Part shown: one piece after another, positions 25,556 through 33,450 of the stretch
Layout of the letters: every line of letters starts with the position of its first letter
Numbering within the stretch: position 1 is the first letter of the stretch
NCBI GenBank assembly: GCA_038230035.1
Contig: JBBRNX010000014.1
Coordinates: forward strand, 20,239 to 84,238
Reading direction: 5' to 3'
Source: Gaiella sp038230035
GTDB lineage: Bacteria > Actinomycetota > Thermoleophilia > Gaiellales > Gaiellaceae
DNA: 64,000 bases
Notes under the pieces: generated by a model
What the model was told of the DNA's origin: nothing
What the model saw: the letters and a program-made list of their open reading frames with translations, nothing else
The model's database searches: none
Position numbers and translations under genes: made by a program

Positions 25556-25642
25556 TTGGCACAGTTTTGTTACAGGCGGGGACAGTCCCCAAGACATGCC
25601 CGGATGCGCCAGGTGTGGAGCGATTGGCACACAATTGGCACA
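25556..25642. repeat. Intergenic repeat cluster with GGGGACAGTCCCC palindrome and TTGGCACA repeats
   Basis: The 153-base gap between rsmB and rpe holds three TTGGCACA copies (25556, 25624, 25635), two of them extended to TTGGCACAGTT, around the palindrome GGGGACAGTCCCC (25578-25590). The same GGGGACAG core recurs in the hairpin after rpmB at 31052, which suggests a dispersed repeat family rather than a site specific to rpe. Confidence 0.6.
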
Positions 25643-25667
25643 GTTCGTGTCGGCTCGACTGCGGCCG

Positions 25668-25673
25668 TAAGAT
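25668..25673 (+). promoter_or_regulatory. -10 hexamer TAAGAT before rpe
   Basis: TAAGAT ends 6 bases before the rpe ATG and no ribosome binding site separates them. Confidence 0.5.
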
Positions 25674-25679
25674 CGCGTC

Positions 25680-26360
25680 ATGGCTTGGAGCGACTGGATC
25701 AGGGACGGGGCCGAGGTGGAGCCGTCGCTTTACGCGGCGGACTTCATGCGCCTCGGCGCGCAGATCAACGCGCTGCTCGACGCGGGTACGCGGCTGTTTC
25801 ACTTCGACATCGGTGACGCGCACTTCATCCCGCCGGTGACGATCGGACCGGTCATCCTCAGGTCGATCGCGCCGGCGATCCACGCTGCGGGGGGCATCGT
25901 CGACTGTCACCTGATGGTCGATGACCCGGCACATCATTTCGAGGAGATCGCAGCGTCGGGTGGTGATGCGGTCACGTTCCACGTCGAGGCGGCGGATGAC
26001 CCAGCCGGTGTGGCCGCAGCCGCCCGCGAACACGATCTCGCCGTTGGCATAGCCTTCAACCCGGAGACGTCGCCGGAGAGCGCGGCGGCGTTCGCCGAAG
26101 CCGCGGGGGCTGAAATAGCCCTGTGCATGAGCATCCACCCGGGCTACTCGGGCCAGCCGTTCATGATCGATGCCCTGAAGCGGATCGCGCGGCTGCGTGA
26201 GCTCATCGGTGTCCCGATCCAGGTCGACGGCGGTGTCGGAGAGGCGAATGCGCACGCCATCCACGGGGCCGGCGCCTCTCTTCTCGTCGCAGGCAGCGCG
26301 ATCTTTGCCGATGCCGATCCGGCCGCTGCATACACGCGCATTCGCGCTGCGTGCCAGTGA
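25680..26360 (+). CDS. rpe: Ribulose-phosphate 3-epimerase
   Basis: Interconverts ribulose-5-phosphate and xylulose-5-phosphate in the pentose phosphate pathway; ribulose-5-phosphate is also the substrate of RibB two genes downstream. The 226-residue TIM barrel keeps the metal ligands in FHFDIGDAHF (His, Asp), VDCHLMV (His) and IQVDGGV (Asp), and SIHPGYSGQPF for phosphate binding. The usual VMDGHF is changed to IGDAHF, losing Met and Gly near the active site. It overlaps ribD by 4 bases. Confidence 0.92.
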   Translation: MAWSDWIRDGAEVEPSLYAADFMRLGAQINALLDAGTRLFHFDIGDAHFIPPVTIGPVILRSIAPAIHAAGGIVDCHLMVDDPAHHFEEIAASGGDAVTFHVEAADDPAGVAAAAREHDLAVGIAFNPETSPESAAAFAEAAGAEIALCMSIHPGYSGQPFMIDALKRIARLRELIGVPIQVDGGVGEANAHAIHGAGASLLVAGSAIFADADPAAAYTRIRAACQ

Positions 26361-27298
26361 GCCACTTCGGACGCGCGCTCGAGCTTGCCGCCCAGGGCCG
26401 GGGAACGACGCATCCGAACCCGGTCGTCGGCGCCGTCCTCGCTCAGGGCGATGCGGTCGTCGGTGAAGGGACGACGGAGCCCGCCGGTGGCCGCCATGCC
26501 GAGGTCGTCGCCCTCGAGACGGCGGCTGAAGCTGCGCGTGGCGCAACGCTCTACGTGACGATGGAGCCCTGTGCGCACCACGGTCGCACGCCGCCGTGCG
26601 TCGCTGCCATCCGCGAAGCAGGTGTCGCCCGTGTCGTAGTCGGCTCACGTGATCCGAACCCCAAGGCGGGAGGGGGAATCGAGCTGCTTCGCGCGGCAGG
26701 TGTCGACGTCGACCTCGTCGACTCGTTCGAGGCGCGCCGCCAGAACGAGGCGTGGCGCACCTGGGTTTCCCTTGTTCGACCCTTCGTCACGTACAAGGTC
26801 GCCGCGACGCTCGACGGTCGCGTCACCGTGCCGGGCTCACGCTGGGTGACAGGCGCGGAGTCGCGCCACCTCGTCCACGAGCTGCGTGCCGAGAACGGCG
26901 CCGTCGCCGTTGGCATGGGAACGGTGCGCGCCGACAACCCACAGCTCGACGCTCGAGGCGTTTCGACGACACGGCAGCCGCGACGGCTCACGTTCGGCCG
27001 CGGTCCGTTGCCCGAAGGCTCGGAGCTCGAGCTGCGCTCGGGCGCGCTCGGCGAAGAGCTCGCGGCACTCGCTGCCGAGGGTGTTCAGTCGCTTCTGCTC
27101 GAAGGCGGCCCGACGCTTGCCACTGCATTCGTCGAAGCCGACCTCGTCGACAAGATTCTGGTGTTCGTCGCTCCGACTCTCTCCGGCGCTGGGCCACACC
27201 TTCTCGAGACGCTCTCACGGCCGCGAGCGCTGACGCGGCTGACCTCGCGCGCCGTCGGTGACGACGTGTTGCTCGAGGCGTATCTCCACGAGCCCTAG
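26357..27298 (+). CDS. ribD: Bifunctional riboflavin biosynthesis deaminase/reductase
   Basis: Carries out the deamination of the GTP-derived pyrimidine and the reduction of the ribose side chain. The N-terminal deaminase domain has the zinc site GGRHAEVVAL and EPCAHHGRTPPC; the C-terminal reductase spans WVSLVRPFVTYKVAATLDGR, WVTGAESRHLVHEL and LLLEGGPTLATAF. The protein has 313 residues. The GTG at 26357 (GTGA overlap with rpe) gives the standard short N-terminus before FGRALELAAQGRG. Its TAG stop shares the sequence CTAG with the stop of the convergent kinase-like gene. Confidence 0.95.
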   Translation: MSHFGRALELAAQGRGTTHPNPVVGAVLAQGDAVVGEGTTEPAGGRHAEVVALETAAEAARGATLYVTMEPCAHHGRTPPCVAAIREAGVARVVVGSRDPNPKAGGGIELLRAAGVDVDLVDSFEARRQNEAWRTWVSLVRPFVTYKVAATLDGRVTVPGSRWVTGAESRHLVHELRAENGAVAVGMGTVRADNPQLDARGVSTTRQPRRLTFGRGPLPEGSELELRSGALGEELAALAAEGVQSLLLEGGPTLATAFVEADLVDKILVFVAPTLSGAGPHLLETLSRPRALTRLTSRAVGDDVLLEAYLHEP

Positions 27299-28068
27299 AC
27301 CAGGGCGCGAAGGACTTGCACTTCGTCGTCGTCAGCACCGAGGTACGCGGCGCGGATGATCGCCCACTTGCGGATCAGTTCCTCATCGAGGCCGGCCGCC
27401 ACGAACGCAGCGATACGGTGCCCGGTGATCTCCGGTGTCATCCGATAGGAGAGCGGGTTATGGAGGAACGACCATACGTCGAACTCCGGCTCACCGAGCA
27501 TCGCCTTCGAGTCGATCGCGAGATAGCCGCGGTCGCCGGCGTCGAGGATGTTGTGGTGGTGGAAGTCGCCGTGCACAAGCGTTGAGCGGCCCACGTCGAG
27601 CGACGCGTAGAGCTCGCGCGCCAGCGGGATCAGTTCGTTCCATCGGTCTGGCGACCGCTCGGCGTTGTCGAGCCAACGTGGAACGTGGTCGCCGATCCAG
27701 CGGAAGGGCGCTGCCGCGGGTTGCCAGAGCCGGAGTCCGATGTCGACCGCGATCGCAGTTGCCTCGTCCTCGGGAAGCCCCGAGATGTCTGTTCCCGGGC
27801 GTGCACGCTCCATCAAGAAGACCCGTTGCTCTGGGTCGTGGCGCAACAGGCGGACTGCGCCAACGCCGTCCCAGAACATCAGAGCATCGGCGTCGTGGTC
27901 GGACTCGTCGTCGTCCCGCAGCAGCACTTTCAGGACGGCCCCGTCGCTGGCGGGTGCTGTGTAGGAGTTGCGCGCGAGGGCGAACGGCGGCCCGAGTTGG
28001 ATGTCCCACGCCGCCGCAACCCGGTGCGCGATCTCGGCGAGCTGTACGAGATCGTGTTCCCGGCTCAC
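27295..28068 (-). CDS. Aminoglycoside/hydroxyurea phosphotransferase-like protein
   Basis: A 257-residue member of the APH-type kinase superfamily, closest in pattern to the streptomycin/hydroxyurea-resistance kinases. It has an N-lobe with VLKVLLRDDDESDHDADAL, the linker RVFLMERARPGTDISG, the catalytic loop STLVHGDFHHHNILDAG (Asp and Asn present) and the metal-binding AIDSKAMLGEPEFDVW. The substrate cannot be predicted and a resistance role is unproven. It sits on the opposite strand inside the riboflavin cluster. GTG lies 6 bases after TAGTCT (minus strand 28080-28075). Confidence 0.85.
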   Translation of the reverse strand: MSREHDLVQLAEIAHRVAAAWDIQLGPPFALARNSYTAPASDGAVLKVLLRDDDESDHDADALMFWDGVGAVRLLRHDPEQRVFLMERARPGTDISGLPEDEATAIAVDIGLRLWQPAAAPFRWIGDHVPRWLDNAERSPDRWNELIPLARELYASLDVGRSTLVHGDFHHHNILDAGDRGYLAIDSKAMLGEPEFDVWSFLHNPLSYRMTPEITGHRIAAFVAAGLDEELIRKWAIIRAAYLGADDDEVQVLRALV

Positions 28069-28074
28069 ACCGCC

Positions 28075-28097
28075 AGACTAGAGCCGGCGAGTAGCCT
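28075..28097. promoter_or_regulatory. Back-to-back -10 hexamers for the kinase-like gene and ribE
   Basis: TAGTCT on the minus strand (28080-28075) and TAGCCT on the plus strand (28092-28097) each end 6 bases before their start codons (GTG 28068, ATG 28104). The whole divergent gap is only 35 bases, leaving no room for usual leaders. Confidence 0.55.
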
Positions 28098-28103
28098 TGC
28101 GCC

Positions 28104-28697
28104 ATGTTCACGGGGATCGTGCGCGAGATCGGCCGGGTTGTCGCCTTCGAGGGCGGTGTCGACGACGGGGCCGTCCTCGTGCTCGAGGCGCCCGAGACCG
28201 CGCCCACGGTGGAGATAGGCGGTTCGGTCTCGATCGACGGGTGCTGTCTGACCGTCGATGAGGTGGCCGGCCCCAGGCTGCGCTTCCATGCCGTGCCGGA
28301 GACGCTCTCGCGCACATCGCTTCAGCGGCTCGGCGTAGGCGACGCCGTGAACATCGAGCCGGCGTTGCGCGCCGGCGAGCCGCTCGGCGGGCACTACGTC
28401 CAAGGGCACGTCGACGGCGTCGGAACGGTGCGTTCGGTCGAGCCCGCCGGGGAGGGGAGCCGCGTGGCAATCAACGCCGCGCCCGGCTTGCTCCGCTACT
28501 GCGTCGAGAAGGGCTCGATCACCGCCGACGGTGTCTCTTTGACCATCGCCGCGCTCGGAAACGACTCGTTCGAGGTTGCACTGATCCCACACACCCTCGC
28601 CGCGACCACGCTTGGCGCGCTCACTCCCGGCCGCGAGGTGAACCTCGAGGTCGACGTCCTCGCGAAGTACGTCGAACGTCTCCTGCCGACCAGCTGA
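28104..28697 (+). CDS. ribE: Riboflavin synthase, alpha chain
   Basis: Dismutates two 6,7-dimethyl-8-ribityllumazine molecules to riboflavin. The 197-residue protein shows two lumazine-binding barrels: MFTGIVREIGRVVAFEGG with SIDGCCLTVDEV, and GHYVQGHVDGVGTVRSVEPA with SITADGVSLTIAALG. A C-terminal helix (LEVDVLAKYVERLL) matches the trimerisation segment. The ATG and length are standard. Confidence 0.96.
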   Translation: MFTGIVREIGRVVAFEGGVDDGAVLVLEAPETAPTVEIGGSVSIDGCCLTVDEVAGPRLRFHAVPETLSRTSLQRLGVGDAVNIEPALRAGEPLGGHYVQGHVDGVGTVRSVEPAGEGSRVAINAAPGLLRYCVEKGSITADGVSLTIAALGNDSFEVALIPHTLAATTLGALTPGREVNLEVDVLAKYVERLLPTS

Positions 28698-28704
28698 CCG
28701 CGGC

Positions 28705-28710
28705 TACCAT
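28705..28710 (+). promoter_or_regulatory. -10-like hexamer TACCAT before ribBA
   Basis: TACCAT ends 6 bases before the ribBA GTG, within the 19-base gap after ribE. Confidence 0.4.
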
Positions 28711-28716
28711 GACGAG

Positions 28717-30015
28717 GTGGCGGTCGAGTTGACAGAGCCGAAGACATCCCCGTTCGCGACCGTCGAAGAGGCGATCGAGGAGATTCGCGCTGGCCGGTTC
28801 GTGGTCGTCTGCGACGACGCCGATCGCGAGAACGAGGGCGACCTTACGATCGCCGCAGAGTTCGCCACCCCGGCCGCGGTGAACTTCATGGCGACCCACG
28901 GTCGCGGTCTGATCTGCCTCTGCCTCCCGCCCGAGCGCTGCGACGAGCTCGGCCTGCGCCAGATGACCGAGCAGAATGAGACGCCTTTCGGCACCGCCTT
29001 CACGGTCTCCATCGAGGCACGGGACGGCATCTCCACCGGAATCTCGGCCGCAGACCGCTCCAGGACGATCCAGGTGGCGATCGATCCGGCCAGCGGTCCG
29101 CGCGACATCGTCCAGCCGGGCCACGTCTTCCCGCTGCGGGCGAAGGCCGGCGGCGTCCTCGAGCGCATCGGTCAGACGGAAGCCGCGGTTGACCTTGCTC
29201 GGCTCGCCGGCTTGCGTCCGGCAGGTGTCGTCTGCGAGGTGATGAAGGACGACGGGACGATGGCTCGTGTGCCCGACCTGGTCGGCTACTGCGAACAGCA
29301 CGGGCTGAAGATGGTCACCGTCGCCGACCTCGTCGAGTATCGCCGCCGCCACGAGAAGCTCGTCGAGCGTGGCGCGTCGGTCCGCCTGCCGACCGAGCAC
29401 GGCGAGTTCACGGGCGTCGCGTTCCGCGAGAAGCTCACCGGCAAGACCCACTTGGCGCTCGTGATGGGCGAGGTCGAAGGCGCCGAGAACGTGCTCGTCA
29501 GGGTCCACTCCGAATGCCTCACCGGTGACGTGTTCCATTCGCTGCGCTGCGATTGCGGCGAGCAGCTCGAGCAGGCACTCGCTCAGATCGAGGCCGAGGG
29601 CCGGGGCGTTCTGCTCTACATGGCGCAGGAAGGGCGCGGTATCGGCCTTCTCAACAAGCTCCGCGCCTACGAGCTTCAAGAGGCGGGGCTCGACACGGTC
29701 GAGGCGAACCTGGAACTCGGGTTCCCCGCCGATGCGCGCGACTACGGCATCGGCAACCAGATCCTCGCCGACCTCGGCCTGACCACGATCCGCATCCTGA
29801 CGAACAATCCGAAGAAGCTCGTGGGGCTGGATGGATTCGGCTTGACGGTGATAGAGCAGGTGCCGATCGAAGTGCATCCGAACGCCGAGAACCGCCGCTA
29901 CCTGGAGACGAAACGCGAGAAGCTCGGCCACACCATCGGCCCTGCCATCGGACAGCGCCTGCATCATCAGGGGATCCGATTCGAATCAGACGACTACGAG
30001 GGGGCCGAAGCGTGA
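28717..30015 (+). CDS. ribBA: Bifunctional 3,4-DHBP synthase / GTP cyclohydrolase II
   Basis: Fused enzyme (432 residues) that makes the two starting precursors of riboflavin. The N-terminal RibB domain (to about residue 205) has VVVCDDADRENEGDLTIAA, MATHGRGLICLCL, DGISTGISAADRSRTI and PGHVFPLRAKAGGVLERIGQ. The RibA domain has the zinc ligands in HSECLTGDVFHSLRCDCGEQ, EGRGVLLYMAQEGRGIGL and LTNNPKKLVGL. All key residues appear intact. The final codons overlap ribH by 4 bases. Confidence 0.97.
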   Translation: MAVELTEPKTSPFATVEEAIEEIRAGRFVVVCDDADRENEGDLTIAAEFATPAAVNFMATHGRGLICLCLPPERCDELGLRQMTEQNETPFGTAFTVSIEARDGISTGISAADRSRTIQVAIDPASGPRDIVQPGHVFPLRAKAGGVLERIGQTEAAVDLARLAGLRPAGVVCEVMKDDGTMARVPDLVGYCEQHGLKMVTVADLVEYRRRHEKLVERGASVRLPTEHGEFTGVAFREKLTGKTHLALVMGEVEGAENVLVRVHSECLTGDVFHSLRCDCGEQLEQALAQIEAEGRGVLLYMAQEGRGIGLLNKLRAYELQEAGLDTVEANLELGFPADARDYGIGNQILADLGLTTIRILTNNPKKLVGLDGFGLTVIEQVPIEVHPNAENRRYLETKREKLGHTIGPAIGQRLHHQGIRFESDDYEGAEA

Positions 30016-30821
30016 GCGAGCCATACGACAGGACTGCCCGCGAGCGTGAGACAGCCCCGGATTCGATGGAAGACGCGCGCGAGAACGTCCTCGACGGCTG
30101 GCCCTCCTCGGAGGACGTGTCCCGCTTCATCGACGAACGACGCTCTGATCCCGAGACGGCGGCGTTCTCCAGTGCTCCGGTCGTGGCAGACGACGAGCCT
30201 GCAGACTCCCCCGTACCCGAGGAGGAGTCCGTTGGGCCTGAGGCGCCGCAGGCCGACGCTCCGGAGGCTGTCGTAGAGGCGCCGCTCGTCGATCCAGACC
30301 CGATCATCCACTCGAGCAGCGAGCACGCACCGGGCGAGCTCGTGATCCCTGTGGGGTTCAGCGTCCTCGAAGGCGCCGCGAACGGCGCCAGGCGTGCGGT
30401 TGGCGTCGTCGTGAGCCGCTTCAACGGCGAGGTCACCTCCCGTCTGCTCGAGAGCGCGCTCGACGAGCTTGCGGTTGCAGGTGTGGCGAGCGACGCGATC
30501 ACGGTGATGCCGGTTCCCGGCGCGTTCGAGCTGCCGATCGGCGCGATGGCCCTCGCCAAGACGCGGCGCTACGCCTGCATCGTGGCGCTCGGTTGCGTGA
30601 TCCGCGGCGACACGCCGCACTTCGACTACGTAGCCGCCGAGGCTGCAAGCGGACTCCAGCTCGCCGCCCTCGAAACCGGCGTCCCCGTTTCTTTCGGTGT
30701 CTTGACGCTGGAACGCGCCGACCAGGCCGACGCGCGGGTCGACAAGGGCGCCGAAGCGGTGCGCACCGCACTCGAGATGGCGGATCTGTTCGCGCACCTC
30801 CGTGCAGCCGCCGCCCGTTAG
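30012..30821 (+). CDS. ribH: 6,7-dimethyl-8-ribityllumazine synthase with long acidic N-terminal extension
   Basis: Condenses 3,4-dihydroxybutanone phosphate with the pyrimidine intermediate to form lumazine. The catalytic domain covers about residues 127-269: AVGVVVSRFNGEVTSRLLES, VPVPGAFELPIGAMALA and VALGCVIRGDTPHFDYVAAE. The preceding 125 residues are not part of the family: acidic and Pro/Ala-rich (EPADSPVPEEESVGPEAP) with a predicted disordered character. The GTG overlaps the ribBA stop and the extension is in one continuous frame. An internal start near 30390 cannot be excluded, though the upstream codons look protein-coding. Confidence 0.9.
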   Translation: MSEPYDRTARERETAPDSMEDARENVLDGWPSSEDVSRFIDERRSDPETAAFSSAPVVADDEPADSPVPEEESVGPEAPQADAPEAVVEAPLVDPDPIIHSSSEHAPGELVIPVGFSVLEGAANGARRAVGVVVSRFNGEVTSRLLESALDELAVAGVASDAITVMPVPGAFELPIGAMALAKTRRYACIVALGCVIRGDTPHFDYVAAEAASGLQLAALETGVPVSFGVLTLERADQADARVDKGAEAVRTALEMADLFAHLRAAAAR

Positions 30822-30832
30822 CACGCCTCCGG

Positions 30833-30838
30833 TACACT
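30833..30838 (+). promoter_or_regulatory. -10 hexamer TACACT before rpmB
   Basis: TACACT lies 10 bases before the rpmB ATG, giving a leader of only a few bases. Confidence 0.45.
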
Positions 30839-30848
30839 CGTCAGCCGC

Positions 30849-31040
30849 ATGTCGAAGATCTGCGCCATTTGCGGCAAGAAGCCCTCGTTCGGCCACAATC
30901 GGAGCCACTCCATGGTGGCCACGAAGCGGCGCTTCAACCCGAACCTGCAGCGGGTTCGCGCGTTGATCGACGGCAAGGCAACTCGTGCCTATGTGTGCAC
31001 TCGTTGCCTCAAGGCCGGCAAAGTTACAAAGGCGATCTAA
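30849..31040 (+). CDS. rpmB: 50S ribosomal protein L28 (zinc-binding form)
   Basis: A 63-residue L28. It begins MSKICAICGKKPSFGHNRSH and has a second pair CTRC near the end, making the four-cysteine zinc form found when zinc is plentiful. RRFNPNLQRVRALIDG matches the family core. It is monocistronic between two hairpin-bearing gaps. Confidence 0.97.
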   Translation: MSKICAICGKKPSFGHNRSHSMVATKRRFNPNLQRVRALIDGKATRAYVCTRCLKAGKVTKAI

Positions 31041-31051
31041 CTAGGCAACGG

Positions 31052-31081
31052 GTAGGGGACAGTCTTCAGGCTGTCCCCTAC
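31052..31081 (+). terminator. Strong hairpin after rpmB, GGGGACAG repeat family
   Basis: Perfect 11-bp stem GTAGGGGACAG / CTGTCCCCTAC with loop TCTTCAGG, 11 bases after the rpmB stop. Likely a terminator and also a copy of the repeat seen at 25578. Confidence 0.7.
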
Positions 31082-31100
31082 GCAGTTTCACGCTGTGGTC

Positions 31101-31106
31101 TATCGT
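31101..31106 (+). promoter_or_regulatory. -10-like hexamer TATCGT before the Asp23 gene
   Basis: TATCGT ends 6 bases before the GTG at 31113, favouring that start over the GTG at 31095. Confidence 0.4.
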
Positions 31107-31112
31107 CGCGGC

Positions 31113-31466
31113 GTGGAGCGAACGCACCTGTCCTCGACTACCGAGTTGGGACGGATCTCGATCTCGTCCGATGCGATCGCCCAGCTTGTGGGTCACACGA
31201 CGATGGAGTGCTACGGCGTCGTCGGCATGGCCAGCCGCGGACGTCTGCCGCGGCTGCTCGCACGGAATCGTCTGACGAAAGGCATCGTCGTCGAAGGGCG
31301 TGACGATGCTCTCTCGATCGACTTGAGCCTCATCGTCGAGTACGGCCTGAACCTCGCCGAAGTCGCCGCGACGGTCCGCTCGCGGGTCGCGTACGAGGTG
31401 GAGCGCCTCACCGGCCTGAAGGTCGCGACGGTCGAGGTCCATGTGGAGGGCGCCCGTCGTGGCTGA
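31113..31466 (+). CDS. Asp23/Gls24 family envelope stress protein
   Basis: A 117-residue Asp23 protein; in Firmicutes such proteins sit at the membrane and often neighbour the fatty acid kinase gene, as here. It shows GRISISSDAIAQLVGHTTME at the start, GVVGMASRGRLPRLL, SLIVEYGLNLAEVAATVRSR and a basic tail EVHVEGARRG. An upstream GTG at 31095 would add six residues. It overlaps fakA by 8 bases, which suggests translational coupling. Confidence 0.9.
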   Translation: MERTHLSSTTELGRISISSDAIAQLVGHTTMECYGVVGMASRGRLPRLLARNRLTKGIVVEGRDDALSIDLSLIVEYGLNLAEVAATVRSRVAYEVERLTGLKVATVEVHVEGARRG

Positions 31467-33054
31467 GCTGCAGATCGAGCGGGCACGCGAGCTCGCTCGC
31501 GCGTCGCTCGCGAGTCTCGAGGCGAATCGCCGCCGGATCGACGACCTCAACGTCTACCCGGTGCCTGACGGCGACACCGGGACGAACCTCACCCTCACCG
31601 TCCGCGCGGTCGTTGAGGCGCTCGAGAAGTCGAGTGCGGGAGGGCAGGCGGCGGTGGCCAAGGAGCTGAGCCGCGCCGCGCTGATGGGCGCCCGTGGCAA
31701 CTCGGGCGTCATCTTCTCCCAGATCGTCCGAGGATTCGCCGACGTGCTCGCGGAGCACGAGGAGGTCGATACGGCGGTGCTCTCCAAGGCGTTCCGCTCT
31801 GCGAGCGATGCCGCGTACCGCGCGGTTCGACGCCCCGTCGAGGGGACGATGCTGACCGTGGTCCGGGAGATGGCGGAGGAGGGTGAGAAGCCTGCCGTGC
31901 GCGCGTTGCCGAAGCCGGAGTTCCTGCGCCGTGTCGTCGCGCGTGGGGAAGAGGCCGTCGCCCGCACCCCCGAGCTACTCGCGGTGCTGAGAGACGCAGG
32001 AGTCGTCGACGCGGGTGGGGCGGGGCTGCTCGAGATCACACGTGGGCTCGCGGCCGGGGTGGCCGGCGAGGCGTTGCCGGACATCGTTGTGGAAGAGCCC
32101 GCGACGGCCGGCGTCGATGCGATCCATCTCGAGCCGTCTCGCTACCGCTACTGCACCGTCTTCGTCGTGGAGGGCGAAGGTCTCGAGGTCGAGGATCTCG
32201 AACGCGAGCTCGAGCAGCTTGGCGACTCGCTTCTCGTGGTCGGTGACCCGAGCGCTCTCAAGATTCACGTGCACACCGACGACCCAGGCGCTGCGCTCAC
32301 CTTGGGGACACGGGTCGGCACGGTGGAGGGCGTCGAGATCGCGGACATGCACAAGCAAGCCCTCGAGCGAGAGGAGCGCCTGAGCCTCGATCTCCCCACG
32401 CTCGAGACCGGCGTTGTCGTGGTCGCTGCCGGCGCTGGAAATCGGCAGCTGTTTGTGAGCTACGGCGCGGCTCGCGTGATCGAGGGTGGCCAGACGATGA
32501 ACCCGTCGACAGCCGACATCGTCGCCGCGATAGACGCAACACCGGCCACCGAGGTGATCGTCCTACCGAACAACGGCAATGTGATCCTGAGCGCCGAGCA
32601 GGCGGTCGGGCTTGCGACGAGGCCGGCTCGTGTCGTGCCTTCGCGCTCACAGCAAGCGGGGCTCGCAGCGATGGCGCGTTACGTCTCGTCGCACTCCGCC
32701 GACGACAACGAAGCCGCGATGACAGCCGCGCTCTCCGATGTGGTGACAGGTGAGGTGACCCGCGCGTCTCGGACCGTCGAAATGGACGGCGTCGCAGTTC
32801 GTGAAGGAGACTGGCTCGGTCTCGTCGACGAAGTCGCGATCGTCGCTGGGAACGACTTCGAACAGGTCGCGGAGACCGTCATCGAGCACGTACTCGCAGA
32901 TGGCCACGGGATGCTGACGCTGCTGACCGGAGCGGACGGCGTAGACGTCGAACCGCTCCTTGCGCGAGTACGGGCGGAGCACCCGATGGTGGAGATCGCG
33001 GATGCCGTTGCTGGCGGTCAGCCGCACTACCCGCTGCTCGTGTTCGCCGAGTAG
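31459..33054 (+). CDS. fakA: Fatty acid kinase catalytic subunit FakA-like (DhaL/DegV-associated)
   Basis: FakA phosphorylates fatty acids bound to FakB (DegV) proteins, allowing exogenous fatty acids to enter phospholipid synthesis. In 531 residues it has the DhaL kinase domain motif NVYPVPDGDTGTNLTLT, ARGNSGVIFSQIVRGFADVL, the middle domain with YRYCTVFVVEGEGL and LKIHVHTDDPGAALTLG, and a C-terminal DegV-like domain (EVIVLPNNGNVILSAEQAV). GGAGGG 8 bases before the GTG at 31459 fixes this start over an ATG at 31441. A degV homologue lies two genes downstream. Confidence 0.92.
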   Translation: MAELQIERARELARASLASLEANRRRIDDLNVYPVPDGDTGTNLTLTVRAVVEALEKSSAGGQAAVAKELSRAALMGARGNSGVIFSQIVRGFADVLAEHEEVDTAVLSKAFRSASDAAYRAVRRPVEGTMLTVVREMAEEGEKPAVRALPKPEFLRRVVARGEEAVARTPELLAVLRDAGVVDAGGAGLLEITRGLAAGVAGEALPDIVVEEPATAGVDAIHLEPSRYRYCTVFVVEGEGLEVEDLERELEQLGDSLLVVGDPSALKIHVHTDDPGAALTLGTRVGTVEGVEIADMHKQALEREERLSLDLPTLETGVVVVAAGAGNRQLFVSYGAARVIEGGQTMNPSTADIVAAIDATPATEVIVLPNNGNVILSAEQAVGLATRPARVVPSRSQQAGLAAMARYVSSHSADDNEAAMTAALSDVVTGEVTRASRTVEMDGVAVREGDWLGLVDEVAIVAGNDFEQVAETVIEHVLADGHGMLTLLTGADGVDVEPLLARVRAEHPMVEIADAVAGGQPHYPLLVFAE

Positions 33055-33066
33055 CCTCCACGACCA

Positions 33067-33450
33067 ATGACCGCCGGAATCCGCATCCTGCTGGTGGAGG
33101 ACAACGAGGTCTATCGCGCGTCGCTCGAGCTTCTCGTCGGCATGCAGGACGGGCTGGAGGTTGTCGGCAGTATCTCGGACGGAGCTGCGGCAGCCGAGAC
33201 GTGCGGGAGCGTGCACGCTGATGTCGTGCTGATGGATCTCCGGTTGCCTGGTCTCGACGGCCCGGCCGCGACAGCGGCCGTACTGGCCGCGTGCCCAGAC
33301 GTGGCGGTTCTCTGTCTCACAGCAGAGGCGACAGACGAAGAGGAAGCCGCGATGACCGCAGCGGGCGCGGTTGGCATCGTCCGCAAGGGCGGGCCTGTCG
33401 ACGAGCTCGTCGAGACGATCCGACGCGTGGCGAGCGCGCGCGCGACATGA
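33067..33450 (+). CDS. Receiver-only response regulator
   Basis: A 127-residue CheY-like protein. IRILLVEDNEVYRASLELLV carries the acidic pocket, VVLMDLRLPGLDGPAAT the phosphoacceptor Asp, VLCLTAEATDEE the switch Thr and VRKGGP the conserved Lys. No DNA-binding or enzymatic output domain follows. No histidine kinase gene is nearby. It sits between fakA and degV, 12 bases after one and overlapping the other by 4, suggesting a role in regulating this lipid module. Confidence 0.93.
   Translation: MTAGIRILLVEDNEVYRASLELLVGMQDGLEVVGSISDGAAAAETCGSVHADVVLMDLRLPGLDGPAATAAVLAACPDVAVLCLTAEATDEEEAAMTAAGAVGIVRKGGPVDELVETIRRVASARAT

Noticed and set aside
25556..25642. Possible sigma-54 promoter (TGGCAC-type -24 box) before rpe
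   Set aside because: The -12 GC element is not at the right spacing, the motif occurs three times in a repeat cluster, and a simple TAAGAT element fits better.
26200..28104. FMN riboswitch for the rib genes
   Set aside because: ribD overlaps rpe and ribE has a 35-base upstream gap, leaving no room for the roughly 120-base element.
33067..33450. Full two-component system
   Set aside because: Only a receiver domain is present; no histidine kinase or output domain gene is adjacent.
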